From assembly GCA_016866305.1 (NCBI GenBank), contig VGMX01000018.1, positions 1 through 48,798 of the forward strand: a stretch of DNA of 48,798 nucleotides. The letters are read 5' to 3'. The position numbers and the translations under genes are program-made. The notes beneath the pieces were generated by a model. It saw only the letters and a list, made by a program, of their open reading frames with translations. It was not told where the DNA came from and did not search any database. This DNA comes from Chlorobiota bacterium (GTDB lineage: Bacteria > Bacteroidota > Chlorobiia > Chlorobiales > Chlorobiaceae). The number at the start of each line of letters is the position of its first letter. Position 1 is the first letter of the stretch. Shown one piece after another: positions 29,464 through 38,480 of the stretch.

Positions 29464-29674
29464 TGTTCCTGAATTCGCTACGGAAAGCGTCCAGTAATAA
29501 AACATTTTTTGTTGTTGTTTTTCAAACCTCCCTGTTTCTCCTTTTTTTGGGTGCACAGGATGTGCCGTTATATCCCCGCTCCTTGCATATCGGCGATTCA
29601 TGAATTAAAATGTATATCTTGTGCGCATACGAAGCTTTGCGATGAGCGGCAAATAACCTGTCAATACCCTTACC

Positions 29675-31048
29675 ATGTCGAACCACGATATTTTCGGAAT
29701 TACAGCCGAAACCCCTCTGGTGCTTATCGGGCAGATGGCCCGCCATCTCAGGCCTGCTGTCATGGCGAAACTGGAGTATATGAACCCTGCCTGCTCGCAT
29801 TACTACAGGGCGGCATCGGCGGTTGTTCGCGATGCGGAGGAGCGCAAGCTCATCCATCCCGGCATGACGCTTGTGGACTGGACCTACGGCAACAGCGGCA
29901 TCGCTCTTGCCATGGTCGGTGTGAGCAGGGGGTACAAGCTGCTGCTTGCCGCTCCTGATAAAATATCCCGTGAAAAGCAGGATGTGCTCAGGGCTCTGGG
30001 AGCCGAAATGGTGATTACCCCGTCGGATGCCCTGCCGGGAGAACCGCGCAGTTGCGTGATGGTGGCTGAAAGCCTTGTCAGGAATATTCCCAATGCGTTT
30101 TTCGCAAACATGTATGAAAATCCTGCGAGCAGGGATGTCCATATCCATTACACCGGTCAGGAGATCCTGCTCCAGACGGCCGGCCGGGTAACCCATGTGT
30201 TCGTCCCGATGATTTCCGGATCCATGATCGCCGGAGTCGGCCGTTTTCTCAAAGCCGAAAAGCCGGGAGTGAAAATTATCGGCGTGGAGCCTGAAGGGTC
30301 GATATACAGGAGCCTCTTCAAGGACGGCGTTCCCGGCAGCCCTGTGCCATACGAGCTCGAGGAGATAGGCGCACTTCAGGCATCGGGTTTCTGGGACCCA
30401 TCGGTTATCGACGATATCGTGCAGGTCGGCGACGACGAGGCGTTCAACTGCGGACGTGATCTGTTGCGGGCAGAGGCGGTCTTTGCCGGTGGCGCATCCG
30501 GTGCGGTTATGGCAGCCGCGCTCCGGTCGGCAGCCGCATACTCCGAGGACGATTGTGTTGTGGCCGTGCTGAACGATTTCGGCGGCTACTATCTCAGCAA
30601 GATGTTCCAGGACGTCTGGATGAAACAGAAGGGATACTATCGCAAGGCGAAAACAGCGCTCGAACAGATTACCGCCGAGGATATCATGCAACTCAAGGTG
30701 CGCAGGGATCTGATTTTTGCAAGTCCGGAAGCCACGCTTGCCGAGGTTTTCGAGATGATGAAACAGAACGATGTCTCGCAGCTTCCCATTGTTTCCTACG
30801 GAACGCCGATCGGGAGTATCAGTGAGAACAAGATTCTTTCGATTCTTATCGAGAATGACGAAGCCATGAATTCAAAGGTGGTGGGTTTCATGGAACAGCC
30901 TTTTCCGGTTTGCCAGCCTGACGCAACCATATCGGAATTGTCCGAAAAACTGCAGCAGAGCGCTTCCGGCGTCTTGATCAGTCTTTCCGACGGAAGGTTG
31001 CAGCTGCTTACGAAATCGGATCTTATCGATGCCCTGACGCACAAGTGA
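29675..31048 (+). CDS. Cystathionine beta-synthase-like protein lacking the PLP lysine, with CBS pair
   Basis: The fold is clear: fold-type II PLP domain at about 1-330, then a CBS-domain pair at about 335-457 (DLIFASPEATLAEVFEMMKQ, then PFPVCQPDATISELSEKLQQ). The order matches cystathionine beta-synthase. Every PLP contact I can align is altered. The lysine loop expected as NPGGSVKDR reads NPACSHYYR, with Tyr at position 43. TSGNTG reads TYGNSG. The phosphate loop GTGGT reads ISGSM near 178-184. The PDS that holds the pyridine nitrogen reads NDF near 300. Other parts of the domain are well kept (EKQDVLRALGAEMVITPSDA, IGVEPEGS). It is therefore probably a pseudoenzyme or a ligand sensor through its CBS pair, not a cystathionine synthase. 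Confidence 0.85.
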   Translation: MSNHDIFGITAETPLVLIGQMARHLRPAVMAKLEYMNPACSHYYRAASAVVRDAEERKLIHPGMTLVDWTYGNSGIALAMVGVSRGYKLLLAAPDKISREKQDVLRALGAEMVITPSDALPGEPRSCVMVAESLVRNIPNAFFANMYENPASRDVHIHYTGQEILLQTAGRVTHVFVPMISGSMIAGVGRFLKAEKPGVKIIGVEPEGSIYRSLFKDGVPGSPVPYELEEIGALQASGFWDPSVIDDIVQVGDDEAFNCGRDLLRAEAVFAGGASGAVMAAALRSAAAYSEDDCVVAVLNDFGGYYLSKMFQDVWMKQKGYYRKAKTALEQITAEDIMQLKVRRDLIFASPEATLAEVFEMMKQNDVSQLPIVSYGTPIGSISENKILSILIENDEAMNSKVVGFMEQPFPVCQPDATISELSEKLQQSASGVLISLSDGRLQLLTKSDLIDALTHK

Positions 31049-31306
31049 GGGGGGAAGGGTTCAGCACTCAGTGGTGAGCGGTTGGCCCTGGAGACAGGCG
31101 AACGACGGAGCTTCCGGGTCTGTGAAATTATACGGTTGTTTTTTTTTGGATATTTCTTTAATTAAGCAGTCCTGAAGTTTCCGGATTTTTTCCGCTGTAT
31201 GCAGGGTTTCGGGTGTTCAAGAGATCTGTTTCGCCAGACGCATGTGCTCAGGGCGCCGTTCAGGCAGATGCCTGCATGGAGGCGCAGTTTCAACCAGCAA
31301 AGTCAT

Positions 31307-31867
31307 ATGAAGGTAGAGTCCAGAAAAAGGCAGTTCATTTTGGAGGGTAAAATAAAGCCCTGCTTCTGCGAAGGGTGCGGGCAGGTTACCGACAAGGTTT
31401 TTGTTGGTGAATGGATGCCGAGTGACAAGCCGAAAATCGACGACCTTCTTGCCGAAACCTCCTCGAAGAAATCCAGGGAGTCGAAAAAACAGGTTGAAGA
31501 GGTCTCTCCTTCTGCGGAAAACCAGTACTGGATCCGTTGTTCGCAGTGCAACCAGGTGCATCTGCTCAAGGAGTGGCAGATACAGATTGACAGGGAACTG
31601 AGTCCGGATGAGCTGAATCCCGAAGATTGCCAGGTGTATACTCCGCACGGCATCTATGCCAAGGGTGATGCGCTTTTTCATCAGGCGCTCGGGGAAGTGG
31701 GTGTTGTGCGTGAAAAGCAGGCAACCGGAAGCGGTGCATATGTCATTATTGTCGAGTTTTGCAAAAGCGGCAGGAAACAGCTGCTTGAAAACGTTCAGGT
31801 GAATACCGGCAAGGGAAAGAACGCCGAAAGCCTGACCGATCTTATCAAACTGAAATTAAGGCGCTGA
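31307..31867 (+). CDS. Zinc-ribbon protein with Tudor-like C-terminus, upstream of rpsU
   Basis: From ATG 31307 the protein has 186 residues. I recognise no named family. The N-terminal part holds CFCEGCG (C19, C21, C24) and CSQC (C78, C81), enough for one treble-clef or ribbon zinc site split by a charged insert (about 45-70, rich in Lys, Ser and Glu). The C-terminal half (YAKGDALFHQALGEVGVVRE, then VEFCKSGRKQLLENV) resembles the small Tudor-like module at the end of UvrD/PcrA helicases and CarD-type proteins, which contact RNA polymerase. It lies 37 bases before rpsU. An in-frame start at 31199 would add 36 residues that look non-native. Confidence 0.6.
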   Translation: MKVESRKRQFILEGKIKPCFCEGCGQVTDKVFVGEWMPSDKPKIDDLLAETSSKKSRESKKQVEEVSPSAENQYWIRCSQCNQVHLLKEWQIQIDRELSPDELNPEDCQVYTPHGIYAKGDALFHQALGEVGVVREKQATGSGAYVIIVEFCKSGRKQLLENVQVNTGKGKNAESLTDLIKLKLRR

Positions 31868-31904
31868 TTGGGAGCGTCGATCTTTTTAAAGGGGGTGAAT
31901 ACTT

Positions 31905-32102
31905 TTGGTCAGTGTGCAGGTTAATGATAACGAGTCCATCGACAAGATGCTCAAGCGTTTCAAGAAGAAGTACGAAAGAGCCGGTGTGTTGAAGGAGTTC
32001 CGTAAGAAAGCATACTTTGTCAAACCTTCGGTGGACAGCCGTCTGAAACGTTCGAGAAGCAGGCGCAGGGCTCAGAGAGCCAATGAAGAGCGCAATTCCT
32101 GA
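31905..32102 (+). CDS. rpsU: 30S ribosomal protein S21
   Basis: The 65-residue protein starts with TTG preceded by a GGGGGTG ribosome site at about 31891. It reads [20 protein letters not shown] and ends in an Arg-rich tail ([17 protein letters not shown]). S21 helps the 30S subunit bind mRNA at initiation. It is followed by a terminator. Confidence 0.95.
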   Translation: MVSVQVNDNESIDKMLKRFKKKYERAGVLKEFRKKAYFVKPSVDSRLKRSRSRRRAQRANEERNS

Positions 32103-32127
32103 TCGACAGGTTTGATCTTTCATGTTG

Positions 32128-32166
32128 AAAAGCAGCTCCTTTTTTCCTGAAGGGGTTGCTTTTTTT
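32128..32166 (+). terminator. Terminator after rpsU
   Basis: AAAAGCAGCTCC pairs with GGGGTTGCTTTT, including two G-U pairs, around a T-rich loop and followed by a T run. Confidence 0.7.
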
Positions 32167-32197
32167 ACTTTTAGGAGAACAACAAGAATTCACAGAA

Positions 32198-33502
32198 ATG
32201 GGTGTTTTTCAAGGAGAGGTTACGGCACTGCCTCCCGACAAATCGATTTCCCACCGTGCCGCGCTTATCGGAGCCCTTTCGGAAGGCGTTACGGAGATCA
32301 CCAACTTTTCTGCGGGATACGATAACCAGTCAACGCTCGGTGTGCTGAGGGACGCGGGAATATCGGTGGTTCAGGAAGAGGTCGACGGTGCTTATGGGTG
32401 CCGTATCCGGAAGGTTGTCATACGCTCGACAGGGCTCTGGAGTTTTGCCGAGCCAGGCAAACCGCTGATGTGCAACAATTCGGGCAGCACCATGAGGATG
32501 GTTGCCGGTATTCTTGCCGCCCAGCCTTTCCGGAGCGAGCTTGTCGGTGACAGTTCGCTCATGAAGCGCCCCATGAAACGGGTCGCCGATCCCTTGCGCC
32601 TGATGGGCGCCGGTATTGAACTCTCTCCGTCCGGTACTGCGCCGGTGCGCATCAGCGGCACGCGCGATCTGAGACCGATCGAGTACCGCTTGCCGGTTCC
32701 GTCGGCACAGGTGAAGTCGCTTGTTGCCTTCGCTGCCCTCCATGCCGACGGGGAGTCGAGAATCATCGAATCGATCCGTTCCCGTGACCATACCGAACTG
32801 ATGCTCGGCCTTGATACAATTGATCAGCCCGACGGCGGGCGGGTTATCCTCATTCCAGGCAGGAAATCCGTTCCGGCAAGGCCCTTCCACATTCCGGCCG
32901 ATCCCTCGGCTGCCTGCTTTCTCGTTGCGCTCGGTCTGCTCGGCGGCGGTTCGGAAATCATGATTCGCGATGTCTGTCTCAATCCGACCAGAGTGGAGTT
33001 CATTGCCGTGCTTACCGGTGCAGGCGCTCACATTGTTCTTGAAAACCGCCGCGTGATCGGAGGTGAACCCATCGGCGACATTCTCGTGCGCAGCACTCCT
33101 GACCTGAAGCCTCTGGTCATCAGCGACAAGGCGGTTATTGCCGGTGTTATCGATGAACTGCCCATGCTTTCGGTGCTTTCGGCTTTTGCAACCGGAGCGT
33201 TCGAAGTGCACAACGCCGAGGAGCTTCGCACAAAGGAGAGTGACCGCATCAATGCCGTGGTGTTCAATCTCGAACGCCTCGGTTTCGATTGCGAGCAGTA
33301 TCCTGACGGTTTCCGGGTGATCAAAAGGCGGTGCAGGCCGACCGGACCGGTCAGCGTGGAGTGTTTCGACGACCATCGTATCGCCATGAGTTTCGCTGTT
33401 GCAGCATCGGCAACCGGCGAGGCCATTGAGCTTTCCCAGAGCGAGGTCGTCGGGGTCTCTTTCCCTGATTTCTTCGGGATTATCGATTTGCTCAAGTCCT
33501 GA
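32198..33502 (+). CDS. aroA: 3-phosphoshikimate 1-carboxyvinyltransferase (EPSP synthase)
   Basis: AroA joins PEP and shikimate 3-phosphate on the way to chorismate. From ATG 32198 the protein has 434 residues, normal for the family. It has [20 protein letters not shown] (PEP and substrate contacts), [52 protein letters not shown], and the catalytic RTKESDRI and [13 protein letters not shown]. The N-terminal 'SGSTMR' resembles the class II-like variants, but resistance cannot be read reliably. A TTG at 32156 would extend it by 14 residues. An AGGAG at about 32173 is 20 bases from the chosen start. Confidence 0.95.
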   Translation: MGVFQGEVTALPPDKSISHRAALIGALSEGVTEITNFSAGYDNQSTLGVLRDAGISVVQEEVDGAYGCRIRKVVIRSTGLWSFAEPGKPLMCNNSGSTMRMVAGILAAQPFRSELVGDSSLMKRPMKRVADPLRLMGAGIELSPSGTAPVRISGTRDLRPIEYRLPVPSAQVKSLVAFAALHADGESRIIESIRSRDHTELMLGLDTIDQPDGGRVILIPGRKSVPARPFHIPADPSAACFLVALGLLGGGSEIMIRDVCLNPTRVEFIAVLTGAGAHIVLENRRVIGGEPIGDILVRSTPDLKPLVISDKAVIAGVIDELPMLSVLSAFATGAFEVHNAEELRTKESDRINAVVFNLERLGFDCEQYPDGFRVIKRRCRPTGPVSVECFDDHRIAMSFAVAASATGEAIELSQSEVVGVSFPDFFGIIDLLKS

Positions 33503-33538
33503 ACGGTCAACGGCGGCGGTCCCTGAAATGCGACTTTT

Positions 33539-34333
33539 TCAGGAGCCCCTTACTTTCCGCAGATGATCGAGCAGCGCCCGGTTGAACCGTTCAGGCTGCT
33601 CCATATTCGACAGATGTCCGGCCTCATCGATCAGTTCGAGTTTCGCGCCGGGGATGCTTTTTGCGATTGCCGTTGCGGTCTCCGGGTTGGTCAGCCGGTC
33701 TTTCCGGCCATTGAGCACCAGTACAGGGCAGGTGATGGCAGGAAGCAGCCGGGAAGAGTCCTCACGCTGCATGATGGCTTTCATTGCCGCGGTGATGGCG
33801 GTCACGGACTGCCCGGTGATCATGGCTTCTGTCTGCCTGGCCAGCGCAGGATTCGCGCTGAAGGTTTCGGGGGTGAAATAGTTCGGCATCATGCGTCCGG
33901 CAGCTTCTGCGGGCCCTCTGTTTTCGACGGCCTCGATGAATTCCTGACGCTGTTTTGCAGCTTCGGGGACATCCGCTTCCGCCCTCGTATCGCACAGAAC
34001 CAGCGATGCGGTGTGTTCCGGAAAGAGCCGGTAAAAAGCGAAAGCCTGGTATCCCCCCATGGAAAGACCGACAACGGAGGCTTTCCTGCATCCGATGCCG
34101 TCAAGCAGGAGGGCGAGTTCGCGCGCGTATCCTTCGAAGGTCCACGCCGTTTTTTCCTCCGATCCTTCGATGCCGTAGGCGTTGGGTGCTATTGCAGCAA
34201 TGCCGGCTTCTGCAAGCGCTCCGAGCTGCGGTTCCCACATGCCGGATGAAACCGGAAAGGCGTGGAGCAGCAGAACGGCATGACCTTCATTGTCTTCCGG
34301 CGCGATGCCGGTCGTGCGGCTCGTCAGCATCAT
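33539..34333 (-). CDS. Alpha/beta hydrolase
   Basis: The 264-residue serine hydrolase has LLLHAFPVSSGMW (oxyanion region), nucleophile elbow VVGLSMGGYQAF (Ser), the acid in LVLNGRKDRLT (Asp) and the His in IDEAGHLSNMEQP. This is a full catalytic triad of the esterase/3-oxoadipate-enol-lactonase-like type. No signal peptide is seen. The substrate is unknown. Its ATG overlaps the TGA of the YtxH-like gene by one base, so it is translationally coupled to it. Confidence 0.85.
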   Translation of the reverse strand: MMLTSRTTGIAPEDNEGHAVLLLHAFPVSSGMWEPQLGALAEAGIAAIAPNAYGIEGSEEKTAWTFEGYARELALLLDGIGCRKASVVGLSMGGYQAFAFYRLFPEHTASLVLCDTRAEADVPEAAKQRQEFIEAVENRGPAEAAGRMMPNYFTPETFSANPALARQTEAMITGQSVTAITAAMKAIMQREDSSRLLPAITCPVLVLNGRKDRLTNPETATAIAKSIPGAKLELIDEAGHLSNMEQPERFNRALLDHLRKVRGS

Positions 34334-34662
34334 CAGGCGTTTTCAGGCTTTGCGTGACCCTTGATTTCCCTGATGATGTTGTTGGCCTCGTTCAGGATTT
34401 TCTTCGCTTCGTCGCGTGCCGTGTCGATGATCTCCTGTGAGCGTTTTTTCGCTTCGTTGTTGTAGGCGCTGTCGTGCTCGGTGCTTTCATAGTAATCGGT
34501 AGCCTTGTCGAGTGCGTGTTTGACCTTTCCGGAAATGATCTGCTGGGTTTCCGTCCCCTTGTGCGGAGCGAAAAGCAGGCCCATGATGGTTCCCGCGGCA
34601 GCGCCGAGGGCGGCTCCGAAGAAAAGTCCCTTGTAGAATTTGTCCGGTTGTTGCTGTTCCAT
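34333..34662 (-). CDS. YtxH-like membrane protein
   Basis: The 109-residue product starts at 34662 (MEQQQPDKFYKG). A glycine/alanine-rich membrane segment at 13-32 (FFGAALGAAAGTIMGLLFAP) is followed by a highly charged coiled-coil tail (SQEIIDTARDEAKKILNEAN). This matches the YtxH domain common in stress-related small membrane proteins. An upstream ATG at 34788 adds 42 residues with no support. It overlaps the downstream hydrolase start by one base (TGATG). Confidence 0.8.
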   Translation of the reverse strand: MEQQQPDKFYKGLFFGAALGAAAGTIMGLLFAPHKGTETQQIISGKVKHALDKATDYYESTEHDSAYNNEAKKRSQEIIDTARDEAKKILNEANNIIREIKGHAKPENA

Positions 34663-34732
34663 GAGGTGTTCGGATTTATAGTGGTGCCCTGAGATACTGC
34701 TTACTCTAATACAATACATAAATTTTAAAAAT

Positions 34733-36136
34733 TCACGACTGCAGAATCTCCATGATCTGTTCCATCGATTCGTCGATGTGTCCGGCAAGCTCCTGACGGC
34801 AGAGCAGCCTGAATTTTTTCGTGTAACGTTCGAATGAAAGAATAAAATCCGACCGGAACACCGATTCTCCGAAATCGTCGAAACGGCAGTAGTCCGAGGT
34901 GAGCTGCATCGAAGAGTGCCGGTGCTCCGACCGGGTAGGGTAGACCCGAAGCTCGCGCAGATCCTTGTAGTCGAAAATATCCTTGCCGGAAGGCGGGTCG
35001 ATCAGCACTTCGAGCCCGCTGAGAGGAAGGTGATAGCGGTTCGAAAGAAAACGGCAGATCTCCATCTCTTTTCTCCTGCAAAGTACGGCGTCGGATGCAT
35101 ACAGAAACCAGTTTGTTTCGTTTCCGGTTACCGTGTAAGGCTGGATGGTGAGGGCCCGCTTGTATACCCGCCGCTGCAGAATGTCGTCGAGCAGAAGGCA
35201 TGCGGAAGCTGCCTGTCGGGGCAGCATGGCTTTCAGTTCGAAAAGCACCCGGTCATCTGCATTGTCGTAGAAGAGCAAACGCAGTTGCTCCTCCCCGAGC
35301 AGGTTTTCGTCGATGATGGTTTGCAGCAAACGCCGAAGCATGGCGGCAAGCGCCCTTCCCGTATGATGCCAGTAGACGTTGCGCATCATCATGTATTTGG
35401 CGAAGAGCAGACTTTCGAGTGGAGCGATTCCCTTTTCGGTGATGGCGAACCGCTCCCGTTCCGGGTCGGGTACGAACGATTCGATCAGTCGTTCGATGTC
35501 GATGCTTCCGTAGGGGATATTGCAGTGGTGTGCGTCGCGCATGAGGTAGTCCATCTTGTCGGGGTCGAGCGTACCGCTGATCAGTTTGCCGAACCCGCCT
35601 TGCGATGTGCCGTGAATGAGCGCGATCACCTCTTCCGCGTCAACATTCCACTCATTATGCAGAATTTCCGAAAGGCAGGGGAATCCGCTCTGTTCCTGAT
35701 ACAGAAACCGGGAGCATAGTTTTTCGTGATGCGCAAAAACTTCCCCCTGTCCGCCAGCCGGTATCTGTTCCTCGATGACGTGAGCATGCGGGTAATGGCC
35801 GATATCGTGCAGCAGGCTCGCAGCAAGCAGCAGGCGGCAGCTCCGGTCGTCGAAACGGAAGCGGTTGTCCTGCAGGCTGAGGGCGAGCGGATTGCTTCCC
35901 ATGCGCTGCAGAATCAGCTTCATGAGATGGTATACCCCGATCGAATGCTCGAACCGGGTATGTGTGGCTCCGGGGTAGACCTGCTGCGAAAAAGAAAGCT
36001 GCCGGATGCCTTTCAGCCGGAGAAACGTTGGATGGGCAAGAATGTGCTTCAGCGGGTTGCTGAGCGGTATGTGACCCCATACCGGAAGCCTGATGAATCC
36101 TCCTTCGGCATGGAACAGAAATTGTTCGGCGATCAT
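34733..36136 (-). CDS. HD-domain phosphohydrolase (dNTPase/YdhJ-like)
   Basis: From ATG 36136 the protein has 467 residues. It shows the metal-binding series of HD hydrolases: HTRFEHSIGVYHL near residue 58, the HD pair in LLHDIGHYPHAH near 110, and LDPDKMDYLMRDAHH. The TRFxHS pattern and overall layout match the deoxynucleotide triphosphohydrolase-like HD family (YdhJ/SpoT-related). Members hydrolyse nucleotides or nucleotide signals. The substrate is unknown here. The frame extends 37 codons upstream, but those residues look non-native. Confidence 0.87.
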   Translation of the reverse strand: MIAEQFLFHAEGGFIRLPVWGHIPLSNPLKHILAHPTFLRLKGIRQLSFSQQVYPGATHTRFEHSIGVYHLMKLILQRMGSNPLALSLQDNRFRFDDRSCRLLLAASLLHDIGHYPHAHVIEEQIPAGGQGEVFAHHEKLCSRFLYQEQSGFPCLSEILHNEWNVDAEEVIALIHGTSQGGFGKLISGTLDPDKMDYLMRDAHHCNIPYGSIDIERLIESFVPDPERERFAITEKGIAPLESLLFAKYMMMRNVYWHHTGRALAAMLRRLLQTIIDENLLGEEQLRLLFYDNADDRVLFELKAMLPRQAASACLLLDDILQRRVYKRALTIQPYTVTGNETNWFLYASDAVLCRRKEMEICRFLSNRYHLPLSGLEVLIDPPSGKDIFDYKDLRELRVYPTRSEHRHSSMQLTSDYCRFDDFGESVFRSDFILSFERYTKKFRLLCRQELAGHIDESMEQIMEILQS

Positions 36137-36305
36137 GGCGGTCAGGGAATAACAGCATTGACGGTAACGGCCTGCAACGCAAGATACGCAACAAACCACG
36201 GCAGGCAAACCGGGCTCTGTACATGCGTTTGTCGCGCAGGGAGGCACGGAAGGCTGTTGTTTTTTTGCGGGTGGTTCTGAAAAAGGGGCGTTAGCCGGTG
36301 CATAA

Positions 36306-36336
36306 AAAAAGCCGCTGCGTTTCGGCAGCGGCTTTT
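36306..36336 (-). terminator. Terminator after the RRM gene
   Basis: GCCGCTGC (36311-36318) pairs with GCAGCGGC (36325-36332). Seven A residues on its left make a T run on the minus strand. The right side has TTTT, so it could work both ways. It sits 26 bases past the RRM stop. Confidence 0.85.
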
Positions 36337-36361
36337 CTGTATCCTTTTGGCGGAAAATGGC

Positions 36362-36634
36362 TTAATATCTTGAGCGGTATGCCGGGCGTTCCTCGCGGGG
36401 CTTGGCTTCGTTGACCTTGATGGTTCTGCCGTTCAGCTCGGAGCCGTTCAGGGAAGAGATCGCTTCGGAAGCTGCGGCGTTGTCGGACATTTCAACAAAA
36501 CCAAAACCTTTTGATCGGCCGGTGAACTTGTCGGTGATGACGCTTGAGCTTGAAACTTCGCCGAACTGTCCGAATGTTTCACGAAGATCGGCTTCGGTTA
36601 CGCCGTAATCGAGGTTGCCAATGTAAATATTCAT
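36362..36634 (-). CDS. RNA-binding protein with one RRM domain
   Basis: The 90-residue product is a single RNA-recognition motif. RNP2 is MNIYIGNLDY and RNP1 is KGFGFVEM, with a short basic tail (REERPAYRSRY). Such glycine-poor, cold- or stress-responsive bacterial RRM proteins bind single-stranded RNA and modulate stability or translation. The 125 bases upstream on the minus strand are AT-rich and hold TTGACA, but no matching -10 at a proper distance. Confidence 0.9.
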   Translation of the reverse strand: MNIYIGNLDYGVTEADLRETFGQFGEVSSSSVITDKFTGRSKGFGFVEMSDNAAASEAISSLNGSELNGRTIKVNEAKPREERPAYRSRY

Positions 36635-37429
36635 AATCGTAGCGGTAATTCGTGCTTTGTATCAAAGAGAAAAAACTGTCAAATAACCAAAAGCACAAAT
36701 CACTTGAAAGCTTTCAGAGCCAACTATTGGCCTTATCCCTTATAATACGTGTTGTTTTTTCAAGAAACAAGCGATTTTCCTGCATCATGGCCCCTGTCCT
36801 TGAGGTGAAGGCGGCAGACCTTGCGGAAATGGTGCCCGTAGATGGCCAGCGTTATGGCCAGCGGCAGTGCCTGCTGCCGGTTGAAAAACGTCCATGCGAG
36901 CATTTTCCAGTAATGGACCCGTTCACGGCCGATAACGCCCAGAATGACCGTCGAGCGGGCGAACGCCATGAGCTGGCTGAGCCGGAAACGGTTTTTCATC
37001 TGCCGGGGAGCCCGGTATTCCCTGAGAAGCGTACGGATTCGCTGATAGTAGTGTTTCGGCGCGTAGAGCTGGTTCATCATCTCGCGGTACCCTTTTTTCA
37101 GGACTGCAGGGTCCATTTTCGGAATGATGTTGGTGTTGCTGTCGGCATTGTCCCCGCTCGAATGCGCCAAGAGCCGCCCCTCATTCTTCATGCGTTCGTA
37201 AAGCCGGGTTCCCGGCAGCGCCTGCAGGATGCCTACCATTGCCGTTACGATCCCGCTTTTCTGGATGAACTCGATCTGTTTCTGGAAAATCGACGGTGTG
37301 TCGCTGTCGAAGCCCACAATAAAGCCGCCCTGCACCTCGATGCCGGCGTTCTGGATAAGCCGGACGTTTTCAAGCATGTTCCTCGATGTGTTGTGCTTTT
37401 TGCCGCAAGCCTGCAGGGCGGTATCGTCG

Positions 37430-37445
37430 GGCGTTTCGGCGTTTC
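37430..37445. repeat. 8-bp tandem duplication causing frameshift
   Basis: GGCGTTTC occurs twice in tandem (37430-37437 and 37438-37445). Removing one copy restores the radical SAM frame to IGIETPDDTALQAC. The 8-bp length shifts the frame by two bases. Confidence 0.85.
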
Positions 37446-37664
37446 GATGCCGATGAAGACCTGGGAGAACCCGGCTTCGACCATCAGGTCCATGAGATCC
37501 CGGTCGTCGGCGAGATTTATCGAACACTCCGTGTAGAACTTTGTGGCAATGCCGTTCTTCTGCCTCCATGCGATGAGTGCGGGCAGCAGCTCTTTTTTCA
37601 GGTACGACTTGTGGGCGATGAAATTGTCGTCCACGAAAAAGATACTGTCCCGCCACCCCCTGCC

Positions 37665-37788
37665 GCGGAGTCCTTCGAGTTCGGCAATGATCTGGGTACT
37701 GGTTTTCGTGCGGATTTTATGGCCGAGCGGAGTCCTTCGAGTTCGGCAATGATCTGGGTACTGGTTTTCGTGCGGATTTTATGGCCGA
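37665..37788. repeat. Perfect 62-bp tandem duplication causing frameshift
   Basis: The segment beginning GCGGAGTCC and ending GGCCGA is present twice with no mismatch (37665-37726 and 37727-37788). The length is not a multiple of three, so the radical SAM gene is shifted. Collapsing the two copies restores LEGLRGRGWRDSIFFVDDNF. Confidence 0.95.
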
Positions 37789-38400
37789 AAAGCGCCGTGA
37801 CATTGCAGAAATCGCACTGGTATGGGCACCCTCTGGAGAACTGGATAGCCATGGATGCATAAGCAGGCATGTCGAGAAGATGCCATGCCGGCACAGGGGT
37901 GAGGGTGATGTCGGAGAATTCCCCCGAGGTGTAGGTTTTTGCAGGATTTCCGTTTTTCAGGTCGTCGAGGAACCGGGGCAGGGTCAGTTCGGCTTCGTTG
38001 AGCACGAAATGATCCACTTCCGGGAACCGGTCGTACCCCGTGGTGAACAGCGGCCCGCCTGCAACCACCCTGAGCCCTGCCGCCTTGCACTGTCCGATCA
38101 CCTTTCCTGCCGACTCCTGCTGTACGGCCATGGCGCTGATGAACACCATGTCGGCCCATTCGAGATCGTTCCGTCCGAGCGGACGTACGTTCAGATCGAC
38201 AAGCCTTTTTTCCCAGCTTTCGGGAAGCATGGCCGCCACGGTCACCAGGCCGAGCGGCGGTAGCGATGCCCGTTTTCTGACGAATTTCAGTGCGTGCCTG
38301 AAGCTCCAGAACGTATCGGGAAATTCAGGGTAGAGCAGAAGAAGTCTCATGGCCGGATCAGCCTCCTGCGCGGTCTGGGTCGGGTTGAAAAAGAACAGAG

Positions 38401-38433
38401 AAAACCCCCAGGCCTTGTTCTCAGGCCTGTTTT
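38401..38433. terminator. Hairpin with T-tract between lptB and radical SAM gene
   Basis: CAGGCCT (38409-38415) pairs with AGGCCTG (38423-38429). AAAA lies on the left and TTTT on the right, so it may act on either strand. It separates the lptB gene from the radical SAM gene on the minus strand. Confidence 0.6.
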
Positions 38434-38480
38434 CATCAATAACGGGTTTTCGTGCGTTTATCGTTCCTTTCCGGAGCCGT

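Larger units (their letters stand above)
36760..38350 (-). pseudogene. Cobalamin-dependent radical SAM enzyme, broken by two tandem duplications
   Basis: The start at 38350 (MRLLLLYPEFPDTFWSFRHA) opens a B12-binding domain (PPLGLVTVAAML, VVAGGPLFTTGYDRFPEVDH), then a radical SAM CxxxCxxC in RGCPYQCDFC. The frame is lost at 37665-37788 by an exact 62-bp tandem duplication, and again at 37430-37445 by an 8-bp one (GGCGTTTC twice). Removing one copy of each restores LEGLRGRGWRDSIFFVDDNF and IGIETPDDTALQAC. The frame then has exactly 507 codons including the stop. The C-terminal part (APKHYYQRIRTLLREYRAPR) resembles the DUF4070 region of HpnP-type methyltransferases. The exact role is not decidable. 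Confidence 0.85.

Noticed and set aside
29675-31048. Ordinary cystathionine beta-synthase or cysteine synthase
   Set aside because: The PLP lysine and the other cofactor motifs are replaced, so the usual annotation would be misleading.
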